DNA from: GCA-2683825 sp965662355
Lineage (GTDB): Bacteria > Planctomycetota > UBA1135 > GCA-002686595
NCBI GenBank assembly: GCA_965662355.1
Contig: CBFIHP010000011.1
Location: 124,001-188,000 of the forward strand
Reading direction: 5' to 3'
Length of the DNA stretch: 64,000 nt
Below the pieces are notes generated by a model, which worked only from the letters and a program-made list of their open reading frames with translations, searched no databases and had not been told where the DNA came from. This document shows, one piece after another, positions 16,379 to 25,932 of the stretch (positions are counted from its first letter, which is position 1; each line of letters opens with the position of its first letter). A program made the position numbers and the translations under genes.

Positions 16379-18160
16379 ATGCCCCCCCCGCCTGCAGACG
16401 GATTCAAGAGCTTCCGCGACCTCAAGAAGTCCCTTGGGGGCGACGAGGCCCCGGCCGGTGAACCCGAGCGCGCCCAGGCGCCAGGCGAGGATCGCGGCTG
16501 GACCCTCGAGGTCGAAGGCGAGGCCCAAGAGCCCAGCGACGTCGGTCCGGACGACACCGCTCGCGATCGAATTCTGAAGCGTCCCGCTGCATTCGGTCCG
16601 ATGGTCAGCGGCCCGCCGCCCTACAGCGACGAACGCTCGGACGAACTGCGTCTCTTGCAGTCGTTTCGGGTGCGCACCGTCTTCCCCGAGGACGTGTTGG
16701 AGGAGGTACGCACGCTTCCCGACAACCCTCATTCCGAAGACTACGCGAGTCGCTGGGACCTGCGCGACCAGACGATCTTTACCATCGATGGTGAGGACGC
16801 CAAGGACTACGACGACGCGATCTCCATCGAAGAGCTCGAGAACGGGGACCTGAAGCTCGGCGTGCACATCGCAGATGTGGCCCACTACGTCGTCCCTGGC
16901 ACCCGCCTCGACAACGAAGCCATCGCCCGCGGCACGAGCGTCTACCTGCCAGACCAGGTCGTGCCCATGTTGCCGGAGGAGCTGTCCAACGGTCTATGCT
17001 CGTTGGTTCCCGAACGCGATCGCCTCGCCTATTCCGTCTTCATGACCTTCGACAAGGAGGGCCAGCGCACCGCAGCCGAGGTCGGCAAGAGCGTCATCCG
17101 TAGCGCCCGGCGTAACACCTACCGCGAGGTCCAGGCCCTGCTCGATGGGCCGGACACGAAGGACACGATCGACGTCGAACCGCTGCGCTTTCTGGAGAAG
17201 CCGCTCGTGCTGTTCGAGCGCTGGACCAGACAACAGCAGAAGATCCGCGATGCCAAGGGCTCGCTGCGCATACAGTCCAAGGAACGCATGTTCCTCTTCG
17301 ACGAGCAACACGAGGTCGCAACCGTCGTCGAGAAGGCGCGTTATTTCTCCAATACCTTGATCGAGGAAACCGCCCTGGCCGCGAACCAGGCGGTTGGTGA
17401 CCTCTTCCGCACACGCGGATTGCCGACGATCTACCGCGTCCACCCCGAGAAGGATGAAGAGGAGATTGCCTCGGTCGCCAAGATGCTGGCCGAGCACGGC
17501 ATTCGCGTACCCAGGAAGGAACGCCTGACGGGGCGCGACATCGGACGCATGATCCGCGCCGCCCGAAACAAGCGCAATGCCGACGTCCTGATCCAGAGAA
17601 TCATGGGCCTCATCGAACGCGCGTTCTACGAAGTTCGCGACCACGAGGACGTGGCCCAGCACTTCGGCCTGGCCCGCGAGGCCTACCTGCACTTCACCTC
17701 GCCGATTCGGCGCTATCCGGACCTGATGGTCCACCGCTGGCTCTGGGCCATCGAAAGCCGCGGCAAGGAAGCCGAAGAGGAACTGAAGACCGAGGCCCTG
17801 GTGGCGGATCTCAACGACACCGCGAACCACTGCTCGATGCAATCGGAAGTCGCCGGCATGGTCCAGATTGCCATCGAGGACCTCAAGGTCTGCCAGTACC
17901 TCGAGCCCCACATCGACGAGAAGCTCGAGGCCATGATCCAGCGCGTATCGCGCTACGGCATCGACGTACGACTCACCGACTACAACGTCGACGCATTCCT
18001 ACCCACGAAAAAGATCGGCGAACGCCCCAAGGTCCAGGGCCCCAACCTCACCATCCAGGCTGGCCGACGGACCCTGTCCTTCAGCGAAGGCCACCCGATC
18101 AAGGTGAAGATCCAGGACGTGGATTTTCTGAAGTTGCAGGTCATCCTCGAGCTGGCGTAG
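16379..18160 (+). CDS. rnr: RNase II/R family exoribonuclease (RNase R-like)
   Basis: 593-residue protein with a full RNB catalytic domain. The acidic metal site is in FTIDGEDAKDYDDAISIEE (Asp137, Asp143, Asp145, Asp146); further family blocks are GVHIADVAHYV, the GLCSLVPERDRLAYS segment and YLHFTSPIRRYPDLMVHRWL. An S1-like RNA-binding domain closes the protein. The N-terminal ~130 residues are low-complexity and acidic and do not look like the two cold-shock domains of E. coli RNase R, so the protein is shorter than the usual 750-800 residues. Expected to degrade RNA 3' to 5' in the cytoplasm, alongside PNPase encoded elsewhere in the window. Confidence 0.92.
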   Translation: MPPPPADGFKSFRDLKKSLGGDEAPAGEPERAQAPGEDRGWTLEVEGEAQEPSDVGPDDTARDRILKRPAAFGPMVSGPPPYSDERSDELRLLQSFRVRTVFPEDVLEEVRTLPDNPHSEDYASRWDLRDQTIFTIDGEDAKDYDDAISIEELENGDLKLGVHIADVAHYVVPGTRLDNEAIARGTSVYLPDQVVPMLPEELSNGLCSLVPERDRLAYSVFMTFDKEGQRTAAEVGKSVIRSARRNTYREVQALLDGPDTKDTIDVEPLRFLEKPLVLFERWTRQQQKIRDAKGSLRIQSKERMFLFDEQHEVATVVEKARYFSNTLIEETALAANQAVGDLFRTRGLPTIYRVHPEKDEEEIASVAKMLAEHGIRVPRKERLTGRDIGRMIRAARNKRNADVLIQRIMGLIERAFYEVRDHEDVAQHFGLAREAYLHFTSPIRRYPDLMVHRWLWAIESRGKEAEEELKTEALVADLNDTANHCSMQSEVAGMVQIAIEDLKVCQYLEPHIDEKLEAMIQRVSRYGIDVRLTDYNVDAFLPTKKIGERPKVQGPNLTIQAGRRTLSFSEGHPIKVKIQDVDFLKLQVILELA

Positions 18161-18186
18161 CTCGAGGAAACGAAGATCGCTGCCCC

Positions 18187-19215
18187 TCAGTCCTCGGAAT
18201 CCACCCGCACGAGCTCCATCGCGAGCTCCCAGGTACCCCTCAACTCCATGCTGGATTCGAAGTCGCCACCGGGTTGCCCCTCGTCCTTGAGCGTCAGGGA
18301 TTCCAGCTGGACATCGGCCTCTGCGCGAAGAGAGACGGCGTGGTTGTGTTCCAGGTCCCAGACCAGGAGCCCCTGCAGCTCGTAGGTGGTGGTCGTCGTC
18401 GCGGTGGCGGTGCCGTCGGCTACGGGGATGCGCTCGAGATCGGTTTCCGCCACGTGCTTGGTGACCAGCTCGCCTTCCAGCTCGATCGAGCAACGTTGCT
18501 GCTTCGCATCCACCGCGACGATGCGCGCCTTCAAACCTCCGTCGACCGCAGCGATCGGCTTCAGCATGTCGTCGTCGTTCACGTATTCGGGCGTTTCCCA
18601 GTGCAGATTTCCGCCGGGAACGAGCAGGGCATATCCGGCCTCGGCCTGGCATTCCCACCGGGCTCCCACAGCGATTTCGAGATCCTCGGTGTCCTCGGGG
18701 AGCATCGAGCGCCAATCCATGTCCTCGACCAGGCCCTCCAGCATGAAGGGGGGGCCCTCTTTGCCGACGTACTCGGACTCGCAGGCGTCCTCGTCGTCGA
18801 TTCGCGTGAAACGCACGACGCGCCCTTCCAGCGTGGACTCGGCGTCCCAAGCGCCCTCTTCGCTCATCGGATCGACGAAAGGGCCGTCCATGCTGAAGCG
18901 GCGCCTGTGGCTGGAAGCCCCCTTCTCGAAGCTACGCTCGAGCAGCGTTGGCCGCCCGTCTGCGACGCGGAGCACGTGATCATCGATCTGGAGCTCGAAA
19001 CGCTGTACGAGCTCCATCTCGATCTCGGGCAGGTACTGCGAGGGCACCTCCTGCCCCGCGACGACCGAGCTCAGGCCTTCGAACTCGAGATCGATACCCC
19101 CGCTGTAGCTACGGCGAAGCAAAGTGCCATCCGCGACCTCGTAGGCGAGGCGCTGCTGCACGGGCTGGGTGACTACGGACAGCCCGAGGACGAGGGCGAT
19201 GGTTTTCGCGGTCAT
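18187..19215 (-). CDS. exported hypothetical protein
   Basis: 342-residue protein with a short N-terminal hydrophobic segment (MTAKTIALVLGLSVVTQPV) likely to be a signal peptide. The rest is rich in beta-strand-like stretches and acidic residues; the repeated theme is VEL/VRFE strands such as GIDLEFEGLSSVVAG and CSIELEGELVTKHV. No catalytic motif is visible and no family is recognised. It converges with the RNase R gene and is divergent from the alpha/beta hydrolase gene. Confidence 0.8.
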   Translation of the reverse strand: MTAKTIALVLGLSVVTQPVQQRLAYEVADGTLLRRSYSGGIDLEFEGLSSVVAGQEVPSQYLPEIEMELVQRFELQIDDHVLRVADGRPTLLERSFEKGASSHRRRFSMDGPFVDPMSEEGAWDAESTLEGRVVRFTRIDDEDACESEYVGKEGPPFMLEGLVEDMDWRSMLPEDTEDLEIAVGARWECQAEAGYALLVPGGNLHWETPEYVNDDDMLKPIAAVDGGLKARIVAVDAKQQRCSIELEGELVTKHVAETDLERIPVADGTATATTTTTYELQGLLVWDLEHNHAVSLRAEADVQLESLTLKDEGQPGGDFESSMELRGTWELAMELVRVDSED

Positions 19216-19377
19216 GGCATTGTCGAAGCGGTTTGGGAGCGGTCCACGAAGGCGAGTGCGCTCCGGTACAGGGGTTTGGTGCCTGGGCTGCCCCCTCTCC
19301 TTCGCTCCGTTTCAAAAAAATCGTGCCCGGGGAGGCTCGGCCTCGAACTCGCTGGGTGACTCCCTAAGATCCGGATC

Positions 19378-20328
19378 ATGAACCTGCGCCTCGCCCCCAC
19401 GATCCTGTGTTGCCTCGGAAGCGCCGCTTGCCTCGCTCCTGTACCCGATCGGCCCCCCGGATTCCTGGCCACCCAGGATCTCTATCAGCATCTGGCCAGC
19501 CCCGAGACACCCCTCGCGGAGAAAAGCGTCGTGCCGCTGGTCGTGCCCGGTGCCTCCTGGCTCGAAGGCGATCTCGAGGGCTTCCTGCCGGAGCGGACGA
19601 AGTTCTATTATGACCTGCGCGGGCGCGGGCGCTCACGCCCCGTGGCGGCACGGGCAGCGTTCACCATCGAGAGCGACGTCGCCGACCTCGAAGTCCTGCG
19701 CGCGCAGAAGGGCTGGGAGCGCATCGATCTCATGGGCTGGGCCTACGCCGGCGGTGTGGCCATTCGCTATGCCCTCGAGCATCCCGAGCGCGTCGGGAAG
19801 CTACTCCTGATCTCTCCCCTACCGCCGCGCTACGAACCGTACTGGCTACAGTTCCAGGAGCGTTACGGCAGACGCATCGATCGTGAAGCCATCGCCGCGC
19901 TCGACCACTGGCGTACGAGCGGGCGCAAGAGTGAAGACCCCGAGGGCTACGCCCGCGCCTACACGCGCATCACCCTGGCGACCTTCTGCTTCGACCCGAA
20001 GGACGCGAGTCAAGCCCGCAGCTATCCCTTCGGGACACAGGCGCCGGACCCCGAGCGCACGGTTCGCATCAACGAGGGCATCTTCCATCGCCTCGGTCCC
20101 TGGGCCCTCGACCCGCTCAAGCTTGCCGGCCTGGAGTTGCCCGTCTTGATCCTGCACGGCTCGGAAGATCTGTTGCCTGTTGAAGCCTCCGAGGAATACG
20201 TCTCCAGGCTGCCACAGGCCCGGCTCGAGATCCTGCGCAACTGCGGTCGACTTCCCTGGGTGGAAGACCCCGACACCTTCGAACGCCTCGCAATGAGCTT
20301 CTTCGCCTCGGACACGGGGACGCGATGA
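19378..20328 (+). CDS. alpha/beta hydrolase-fold protein lacking the nucleophile Ser
   Basis: 316-residue protein with a signal peptide or weak lipobox (GSAAC) and an alpha/beta hydrolase core: FYYDLRGRGRSRP, the nucleophile-elbow region DLMGWAYAGGVAIRYALEHPERVGKLLLIS, and LPVLILHGSEDLLPVEASEEYV near the C-terminus with the acid position. The usual GxSxG/GWSYxGG elbow reads GWAYAGG, so the nucleophile Ser is Ala122. The fold is otherwise complete. Either it is a non-enzymatic relative or it uses different chemistry. The stop overlaps the start of the next gene (ATGA). Confidence 0.82.
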   Translation: MNLRLAPTILCCLGSAACLAPVPDRPPGFLATQDLYQHLASPETPLAEKSVVPLVVPGASWLEGDLEGFLPERTKFYYDLRGRGRSRPVAARAAFTIESDVADLEVLRAQKGWERIDLMGWAYAGGVAIRYALEHPERVGKLLLISPLPPRYEPYWLQFQERYGRRIDREAIAALDHWRTSGRKSEDPEGYARAYTRITLATFCFDPKDASQARSYPFGTQAPDPERTVRINEGIFHRLGPWALDPLKLAGLELPVLILHGSEDLLPVEASEEYVSRLPQARLEILRNCGRLPWVEDPDTFERLAMSFFASDTGTR

Positions 20329-20861
20329 AGCGCATGTTGGTCTCGGGGCCCTGGATTGGGTTCTCGATCTGCATCTGGGCTCTCGTTGCGAGCTGTGCTT
20401 CACCCCTCGGCGGACAGGAGCTCGACATCACCTTCGGCCCCTCGACGGAACCGGGCCTCGGAGGCACGATCGGGCTCGCACAGAAGATCCACACCTACGA
20501 GAACGTACGCTTCGATGTCGAGCTGGACCTGGTCCACCAGGAACTCGAGGACGAGGGCCCCACGGACGAGGACGACTTCGACCAGGTGCGCTTCGGTTTC
20601 AAGGCCGCCTTTCCAGCGACCTCGAAGCACCAGATGACCACCCGGCTCGGCGTCGCCTGGCTGCGGACCCTCGGAGACGCCGTCTATCTCGACGGAACCG
20701 GGGATTTCGGCGGCGGGTACCTCGGCCTGGGGTATCAGGTCCGCTTGTCCAAGCACCTCTCCTTTAACCCCGATATCGCCGTCCTCGTCGTCGATGCCGA
20801 GGGGGGAGGTGACTTCGGCCAGTTGATCGAGGTGACCTGGCGGTTGATCTGGCACCTCTAA
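20325..20861 (+). CDS. exported beta-barrel-like protein
   Basis: 178-residue product with a signal peptide or lipoprotein leader (ALVASC around residue 24). The mature part is a series of amphipathic strands with turns typical of small outer-membrane barrels (FDVELDLVHQELEDEG, QVRFGFKAAFPA, TRLGVAWLRTLGDAVY, GGGYLGLGYQVRL) and ends in a hydrophobic strand with an aromatic (VTWRLIWHL). No family is recognised. It overlaps the hydrolase gene by four bases and so is probably made with it. Confidence 0.78.
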   Translation: MKRMLVSGPWIGFSICIWALVASCASPLGGQELDITFGPSTEPGLGGTIGLAQKIHTYENVRFDVELDLVHQELEDEGPTDEDDFDQVRFGFKAAFPATSKHQMTTRLGVAWLRTLGDAVYLDGTGDFGGGYLGLGYQVRLSKHLSFNPDIAVLVVDAEGGGDFGQLIEVTWRLIWHL

Positions 20862-20886
20862 AAACCAGATCGTTTAGGATCGCTGC

Positions 20887-22008
20887 ATGGTCGAGGGCAA
20901 CGATACGGGTTCAGGGAAGGGTCGCGACGCGCGGATCGACGGCACGAATCGCGACTACATCGACTACGAGCAGGTCAAAAAGCAGCAGTCCTACCGTTTC
21001 GCCGAGGCCGAGCAGGACCTGGAGGAAGGGGGCAGCGAAGCCTTCGATACCGAGACGCCCATTCACACCTGCGACTTCTCGCGCTACCTCCACGGAGACG
21101 CGGCGGAGCGCGCTGCCTGCGCCCGAGAGCTTGGCAGCGCTCTCGAGGGCATCGGCTTCGCCATCCTCGTGAACCACGGGGTCGATGCGCAGCTCTACGA
21201 ACGAGCCGAGCAGGAGGTGCGCAAGATCTTCACGACGAACTCGCTGGAGTCGAAGCTGCGTTTTCGGGCACGACGCCACGGCTCGATCAATCAAGGCTAC
21301 TTCCCCATCCAGGAGACGAGCGACATCCATCCCGACCTCGTCGAGGGTTGGGTCTTCTGCCGACGAGCCTTCGCCGAACTGTCCCCCGCAGAAGTCGCGC
21401 TGGAAGACTTCTGGCCCGCGCTCGAACACGAGACCGTGTTCCGCGCACTCTGCCAGGCCCAGGAGCGCTTGGTTCAGCCCATCGCTCGCTGTCTGCTACA
21501 GCACCTCGGCTGCGAGCCCGGACTCCTGGACAAACGCCTCGCGGGCACGAATTTCGGCCTGCGACTCAATTACTATCCACCGATTCCCGAAGGAGCGCCG
21601 AGGGGAGCGGGGAGGCTTCTCGGCCACGAGGACGTGGACCTCTTCACGCTTCTGCCCGCCCCGCGTTGCGAGGGCCTCCAGGTCTTGAACCGACGCAATT
21701 TTCGATGGATTCGGCTGACGGCACCCGCAAACGCGTTGATTCTCAACACTGGGGATTACCTACAGCGCATCTCCAACGATCGTTACCCCTCGACCACGCA
21801 CCGCGTCAGTCGGCCCCGCGATCCGCGCCTGAAGCAGAGCGATCGGGTCTCCTTCCCGATGAACATCTACCTCTCTGAAGAGGAGCTGCTCGAAGTGCTC
21901 CCGGGCCTGGCGAACCCCAAGTATCCCCCGGTGCGTGCCATCGAATTTCACACGCGCACGACCGCCAAGCACTACGGAGACAACTACGCGGTGGATTCCG
22001 AGGCATAG
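20887..22008 (+). CDS. 2OG-Fe(II) dioxygenase, isopenicillin-N-synthase-like
   Basis: 373-residue protein with an N-terminal DIOX-type segment (ALEGIGFAILVNHGVDAQLYERA) and a C-terminal double-stranded beta-helix. The iron triad is visible: His247 and Asp249 in GHEDVDLFTLL, and His305 in TTHRVSRP. The 2-oxoglutarate-binding R-x-S is in DRVSFPMN, and RISNDRYPSTTHRV is the usual block before the distal His. Such enzymes hydroxylate or desaturate small molecules using O2 and 2-oxoglutarate; the substrate is unknown. Stand-alone; the sulfatase-like lipoprotein gene follows. Confidence 0.92.
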   Translation: MVEGNDTGSGKGRDARIDGTNRDYIDYEQVKKQQSYRFAEAEQDLEEGGSEAFDTETPIHTCDFSRYLHGDAAERAACARELGSALEGIGFAILVNHGVDAQLYERAEQEVRKIFTTNSLESKLRFRARRHGSINQGYFPIQETSDIHPDLVEGWVFCRRAFAELSPAEVALEDFWPALEHETVFRALCQAQERLVQPIARCLLQHLGCEPGLLDKRLAGTNFGLRLNYYPPIPEGAPRGAGRLLGHEDVDLFTLLPAPRCEGLQVLNRRNFRWIRLTAPANALILNTGDYLQRISNDRYPSTTHRVSRPRDPRLKQSDRVSFPMNIYLSEEELLEVLPGLANPKYPPVRAIEFHTRTTAKHYGDNYAVDSEA

Positions 22009-22066
22009 AATGCTTCCGCCACGATTGGCTCATCCTCCCCCCGCTTCGCGACCGAGAACGCCTTTC

Positions 22067-24550
22067 ATGACCCCGGCCCTCGCCTTCTTCCGCCGCCTGG
22101 GATTCCTCCTGTGCCTTACCGGCTGGCTCTTCGCCTGCGGGTCGGAGCCGGCGGGTCCCACCCAGGTCATGGATCTGCTCGGTCGCAAACCGGATGCCGT
22201 CTTCGATCAACCCGGACGACTGGTGCCACAGCGTGACGTCGGCGAGCCGAGGACCGCCTCCTGGGGCGCCTCAGAAGGAGCTGGGTGGGACAAGCGCACC
22301 TTCCCCCTGACAAACGAGGCTGAAGACAAGACAACCGCGATCTTCAAGTGCAACAACCAGCCGACGGTGCAGCTGATCCTGCGTGCAACGAGGCCCGAGG
22401 ATCGCACCCTGCGCATGCGCATCTGGTCCCACGACCCGGCCGCTGCAAGCCCCGGTTCATTCGAAGTGCACTTGAACGGAAAGCTGCTCGAGACCATCAC
22501 GCTGACAAGGGAACCGGGCCTCGTGGAGATCTCGACCCCGGACGTCCTGTGGGGCTTTGGTGAGAACCTGCTCGAGTTCAAGGCCGTGCAGCCGAAGGGC
22601 GAGGGCAGGCGCTGGGACATCTTCGGCTTGTCCGAATTCGAATACGGAGCCAAGCGCGAAACGGAACTCGATTTCGAGACGCGCAAGGCTCGCCTCGCCA
22701 GCCACTCCGGCGCTCGCTATTACGTTGACGTGGCCGAACAGTCCTCGCTCGCCATCCGTGCGACGACGGGCGGCAAGGGCACCCTTGAGGTGCGCTTCGG
22801 GGGCATGGATCCAAGCAACGGCCAGCGCAACTTCGAGGGCTACCCCGATCTGGACTTCCCCGTGTCGAAGAAGGGTCTCGATGTGCGCCGCCCCTTTCCT
22901 CGGACGAGCGAGGAGATTCAGGTGGTCGAGATCGTCTGGCGCGCCGAGGGCGAAGCCGATCTGACTCTGGAGCGCCTGGAAGTCGTCGAGGAACGCGGCG
23001 ACGCGCCCCCCCCGATCATATTCATCAGCATCGACACCTTCGCCGCACGCAACCTCGGTGTCTACGGGTACAGGCGCAAGAACACCCCGTCGCTACGCAA
23101 GCTCGCCGAGGAAGGTGTCATCTTCGAGCACTGCATCTCGAACGCGCCCTGGACCATGCCCAGCTACCTGTCGCTGCTGACCGGGCTCTATCCGCGCTCC
23201 CACGTGGCCGACCTCGACTTCGCTACCGACGTGCGCCTGGACAACTGGGACTGGTGGCAGATAGCCGACAACCGCTGGACCATCGCCGAAGCCATGCGCG
23301 CGCGAGGCTATGAGACCGGCGGGCTGGCGGACACGCACTGGCTCAGTCCTAAGTTCCGCGTCGACCAGGGCTTTGATCGTTACGACCTATCGGCCGCCTT
23401 CATGCCGATCAGCGACGCGCGTGGCGGCATCGTCTATCAGCTCGAGCACCTGATCACGCCCTGGCTCGGATTTCGCAACAAGTCACGTCCACCGTTCTTG
23501 TTCCTGCACTCGCTCGACGCCCACGGCCCCTACCTGCCAGAAGCGCCCTTCCACGATCGTTTCGCGGGGACCCTTCCCGAGGATCTGCGCAACACGCTGG
23601 CCGGCTCGTCCTATCAAACGTACGGAGCCATTCCCGTCTGGATGGCCCGCACCACGGTGACGGACGCCGAGGCGGGAATTCCGCGTGAGCTGCCTCTCGA
23701 GCCGATCATTCAGCGTTACGACGAAGCGATCATGAAGGTCGACGAGTATCTGGGCAGATTGTTCCAGCTCCTGGATGAGAACGGCCTGTACGACGATGCC
23801 GTGATCGTCGTCACGGGCGATCACGGCGAGTCGTTCCAGCACGAGTTCTACAGCCACGGTGGGCTCTGGGAAGACGTGATTCACGTGCCCTTGATCTTGA
23901 AACTGCCCCAGGCAAAGTTCGGCGGCAAGCAAGTAAAAACCAGTGTGCAGCTGGTCGACGTCTACCCCACGCTCTTCGAGCTTGCGGGCGCAGGCACGCC
24001 ACCGAGCTACCTACACGGCCGTTCGTTGCTCCCCATCCTGCGCGGTGATGACCCCAGGGAATTGCCCGTGTTCTGCGAAGGCGGACACGTCGAGCAGTAC
24101 ACGCTGATCGACCAGGGCTGGAAGTTGGTCGAGGTGTTTCCCGGCAGCGAATCGGGAGATACGCCCCTGATCACTCATCCGCGGGTGCCTCCCGAATGGC
24201 TGGCGAAGAACTTCCCTGAGCTGGTCGGCGAGCCTCTGACCGATGAACTGCGGGAGAGCCTGCGCGCGCAGAAGGGTTACGCGGAGAAGATCGCGGAGTT
24301 GCGCAAGTTGATCGCGGGTCCCTATTACCAACTGTACAACCTGACTGCGGATCCGGGGGAGACACGGGACCTGTATGACACGCAGCCCGGGCGCGTGCCG
24401 TTCTTGATGGATCTGTTGCAGCGCCACAAGGGGATGGGGCTGAAGGCCCAGGGGGATGCGAATCCGGGGATGAGCTCGGTGCAGTTTTCGAATGATGCAC
24501 TGAAGCATCTGTATGAGCTTGGGTATGCGGATGCGCCCGAGGGGGACTAG
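22067..24550 (+). CDS. sulfatase-like lipoprotein with atypical (Thr) catalytic position
   Basis: 827-residue product with lipobox WLFAC (Cys near residue 24). Residues ~40-310 look like beta-sandwich/carbohydrate-binding domains. From about residue 320 comes an alkaline-phosphatase/sulfatase fold: IIFISIDTFAARNLGVYGY, APWTMPSYLSLLTGLYPRSH, DDAVIVVTGDHGESFQHEF, and the C-terminal YYQLYNLTADPGETRDLY. The usual formylglycine motif (C/S-x-P-x-R) is replaced by T-M-P-S-Y, with Thr363 at the nucleophile site, so no formylglycine can form. Asp/His metal ligands in GDHGES are kept. It is therefore better called a sulfatase-family phosphodiesterase/hydrolase of unknown substrate. The start is the ATG that gives a lipoprotein signal; further upstream ATGs lack one. 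Confidence 0.88.
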   Translation: MTPALAFFRRLGFLLCLTGWLFACGSEPAGPTQVMDLLGRKPDAVFDQPGRLVPQRDVGEPRTASWGASEGAGWDKRTFPLTNEAEDKTTAIFKCNNQPTVQLILRATRPEDRTLRMRIWSHDPAAASPGSFEVHLNGKLLETITLTREPGLVEISTPDVLWGFGENLLEFKAVQPKGEGRRWDIFGLSEFEYGAKRETELDFETRKARLASHSGARYYVDVAEQSSLAIRATTGGKGTLEVRFGGMDPSNGQRNFEGYPDLDFPVSKKGLDVRRPFPRTSEEIQVVEIVWRAEGEADLTLERLEVVEERGDAPPPIIFISIDTFAARNLGVYGYRRKNTPSLRKLAEEGVIFEHCISNAPWTMPSYLSLLTGLYPRSHVADLDFATDVRLDNWDWWQIADNRWTIAEAMRARGYETGGLADTHWLSPKFRVDQGFDRYDLSAAFMPISDARGGIVYQLEHLITPWLGFRNKSRPPFLFLHSLDAHGPYLPEAPFHDRFAGTLPEDLRNTLAGSSYQTYGAIPVWMARTTVTDAEAGIPRELPLEPIIQRYDEAIMKVDEYLGRLFQLLDENGLYDDAVIVVTGDHGESFQHEFYSHGGLWEDVIHVPLILKLPQAKFGGKQVKTSVQLVDVYPTLFELAGAGTPPSYLHGRSLLPILRGDDPRELPVFCEGGHVEQYTLIDQGWKLVEVFPGSESGDTPLITHPRVPPEWLAKNFPELVGEPLTDELRESLRAQKGYAEKIAELRKLIAGPYYQLYNLTADPGETRDLYDTQPGRVPFLMDLLQRHKGMGLKAQGDANPGMSSVQFSNDALKHLYELGYADAPEGD

Positions 24551-24595
24551 CTCACTCCCTACGCCGAGGCTTCCCTTAACCGAGGGCCCAGCGAC

Positions 24596-25927
24596 TCACA
24601 CGGCGTCGGAAATGCTCGTGAAGCCGAAGGACTTAACACGTAGTGCCGGAACCAAGGCGCTCAGCGTGCGACCGTTACGGCCACCGATGCGCATCGGACG
24701 GGAGAGGGCCTCGGTGTTCTGGAGGACGCGGATCGGGCTGTCGTTCCAGCGGAAGTTGTTCACCGGGTGCGTGACCTTGCCGTCCTCGATCCAGAACAGT
24801 CCGTCGCGGGTCAACCCGGTATAGAGCATGGTCTTGGTGTCGACACCGCGCATGTACCACAGGTTCGTCACCAGCAAGCCGCGCTCGGTTCCCGCGATCA
24901 ACTCGGCGAGAGTCTCGTTACCACCGCGGAGCAACGTGTTCGGGGGGCGCGGCAGCAAGGGGCGCGAGTGTTCGCGGCCCCAGTAGCGGTTGCAATGCAG
25001 GTTTGCGAGCACGCCCTTGTCGATCCAGGACGTCGGAGCGTGGGGCACCCCGTCCGCGGACCAGCCCAGGGCGGGGACGGTGGGGTCGGCGGGGTCCGAG
25101 TGCAAGGAGATGCTCTCGGGAAAGAGCTTCTCGCCCAGCCGAGTCTGCCCTTCGGGCAGGGAGAAGAAGCTGCGCCCCTCATCGGCCTGGCGCATGTCCA
25201 TGCTGCCCATGAGAAGCCCCATGAGACTCGCGACACAGGCCGGTTCCAGGACAGCAGGATAGTCGCCGGGCGCGAAGGTGCGTGCGTTCATCGAGCCGCG
25301 GGCCTTGGAGATGGCGGTCGTCGTGGGGCCCTCGAAGTCGAGATCCCGGGCACGAATCGATGCGGTCGAGGCCCAACCGGAACCCGCCCCATCGGGCGTA
25401 CGCACGGTTTCGGCGAAGTGTGCGTCCGAGGTCCGCTGGTAACCGAAGAGCCCCGCCGCATTGGCGATGCAGCGCACGCTGTCGCGGGCCTGGGCAAAGC
25501 CGGCAGCTACGTAGCCCGAGCGCAGGGCACGCCCGATCACCAGGGCGATGCCCTGGGTCAGGTGTTCGAGCCGTTCCGCTTCCGTTTCGGGGGCACCTTC
25601 GGGAACCTCGATGAAGACCTGCTCGCCCAGGGCCGGTTGGAACTCGGGATCTTCCGGCCCCGCGCGCGCCAGTTCCTCCGAGCTCCGCACGATGTCCTCC
25701 AACGCGCCGCCCGAGAACTGGTTGCCCTGGCTCGTGGCCGTACGCGTTCCGAACGTCGAGCGAACTGAAACCGTGACGCTGGAGACCAGGCCCGCGGTCG
25801 AAGGGCAGTTGCGAGCGAAGCGTTGGTGCACGACTTCGTCGAAGTTGAGCGAGACGTGTACCTCGTCGGCCTTGGAGAGACGGACGACGCGCTCGACGAG
25901 ATCGCGGCACTGGGTTTCCGTGTACAT
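24596..25927 (-). CDS. pmbA: TldE/PmbA-type protein of the TldD/TldE protease pair
   Basis: 443-residue protein with the PmbA/TldE layout, e.g. GSMNARTFAPGDYPAVLEP, SLMGLLMGSMDMRQADEG, and the C-terminal end GLTRDGLFWIEDGKVTHPV with NFRWNDSPIRVLQN. It has no metal-binding HExxxH, as expected for the TldE subunit, which works as a heterodimer with TldD. The gene begins five bases after the tldD stop, the usual partner order. The ATG was taken instead of an upstream TTG. The pair processes peptides such as RiPP precursors or toxins in known systems. Confidence 0.92.
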   Translation of the reverse strand: MYTETQCRDLVERVVRLSKADEVHVSLNFDEVVHQRFARNCPSTAGLVSSVTVSVRSTFGTRTATSQGNQFSGGALEDIVRSSEELARAGPEDPEFQPALGEQVFIEVPEGAPETEAERLEHLTQGIALVIGRALRSGYVAAGFAQARDSVRCIANAAGLFGYQRTSDAHFAETVRTPDGAGSGWASTASIRARDLDFEGPTTTAISKARGSMNARTFAPGDYPAVLEPACVASLMGLLMGSMDMRQADEGRSFFSLPEGQTRLGEKLFPESISLHSDPADPTVPALGWSADGVPHAPTSWIDKGVLANLHCNRYWGREHSRPLLPRPPNTLLRGGNETLAELIAGTERGLLVTNLWYMRGVDTKTMLYTGLTRDGLFWIEDGKVTHPVNNFRWNDSPIRVLQNTEALSRPMRIGGRNGRTLSALVPALRVKSFGFTSISDAV

Positions 25928-25932
25928 GCCAC

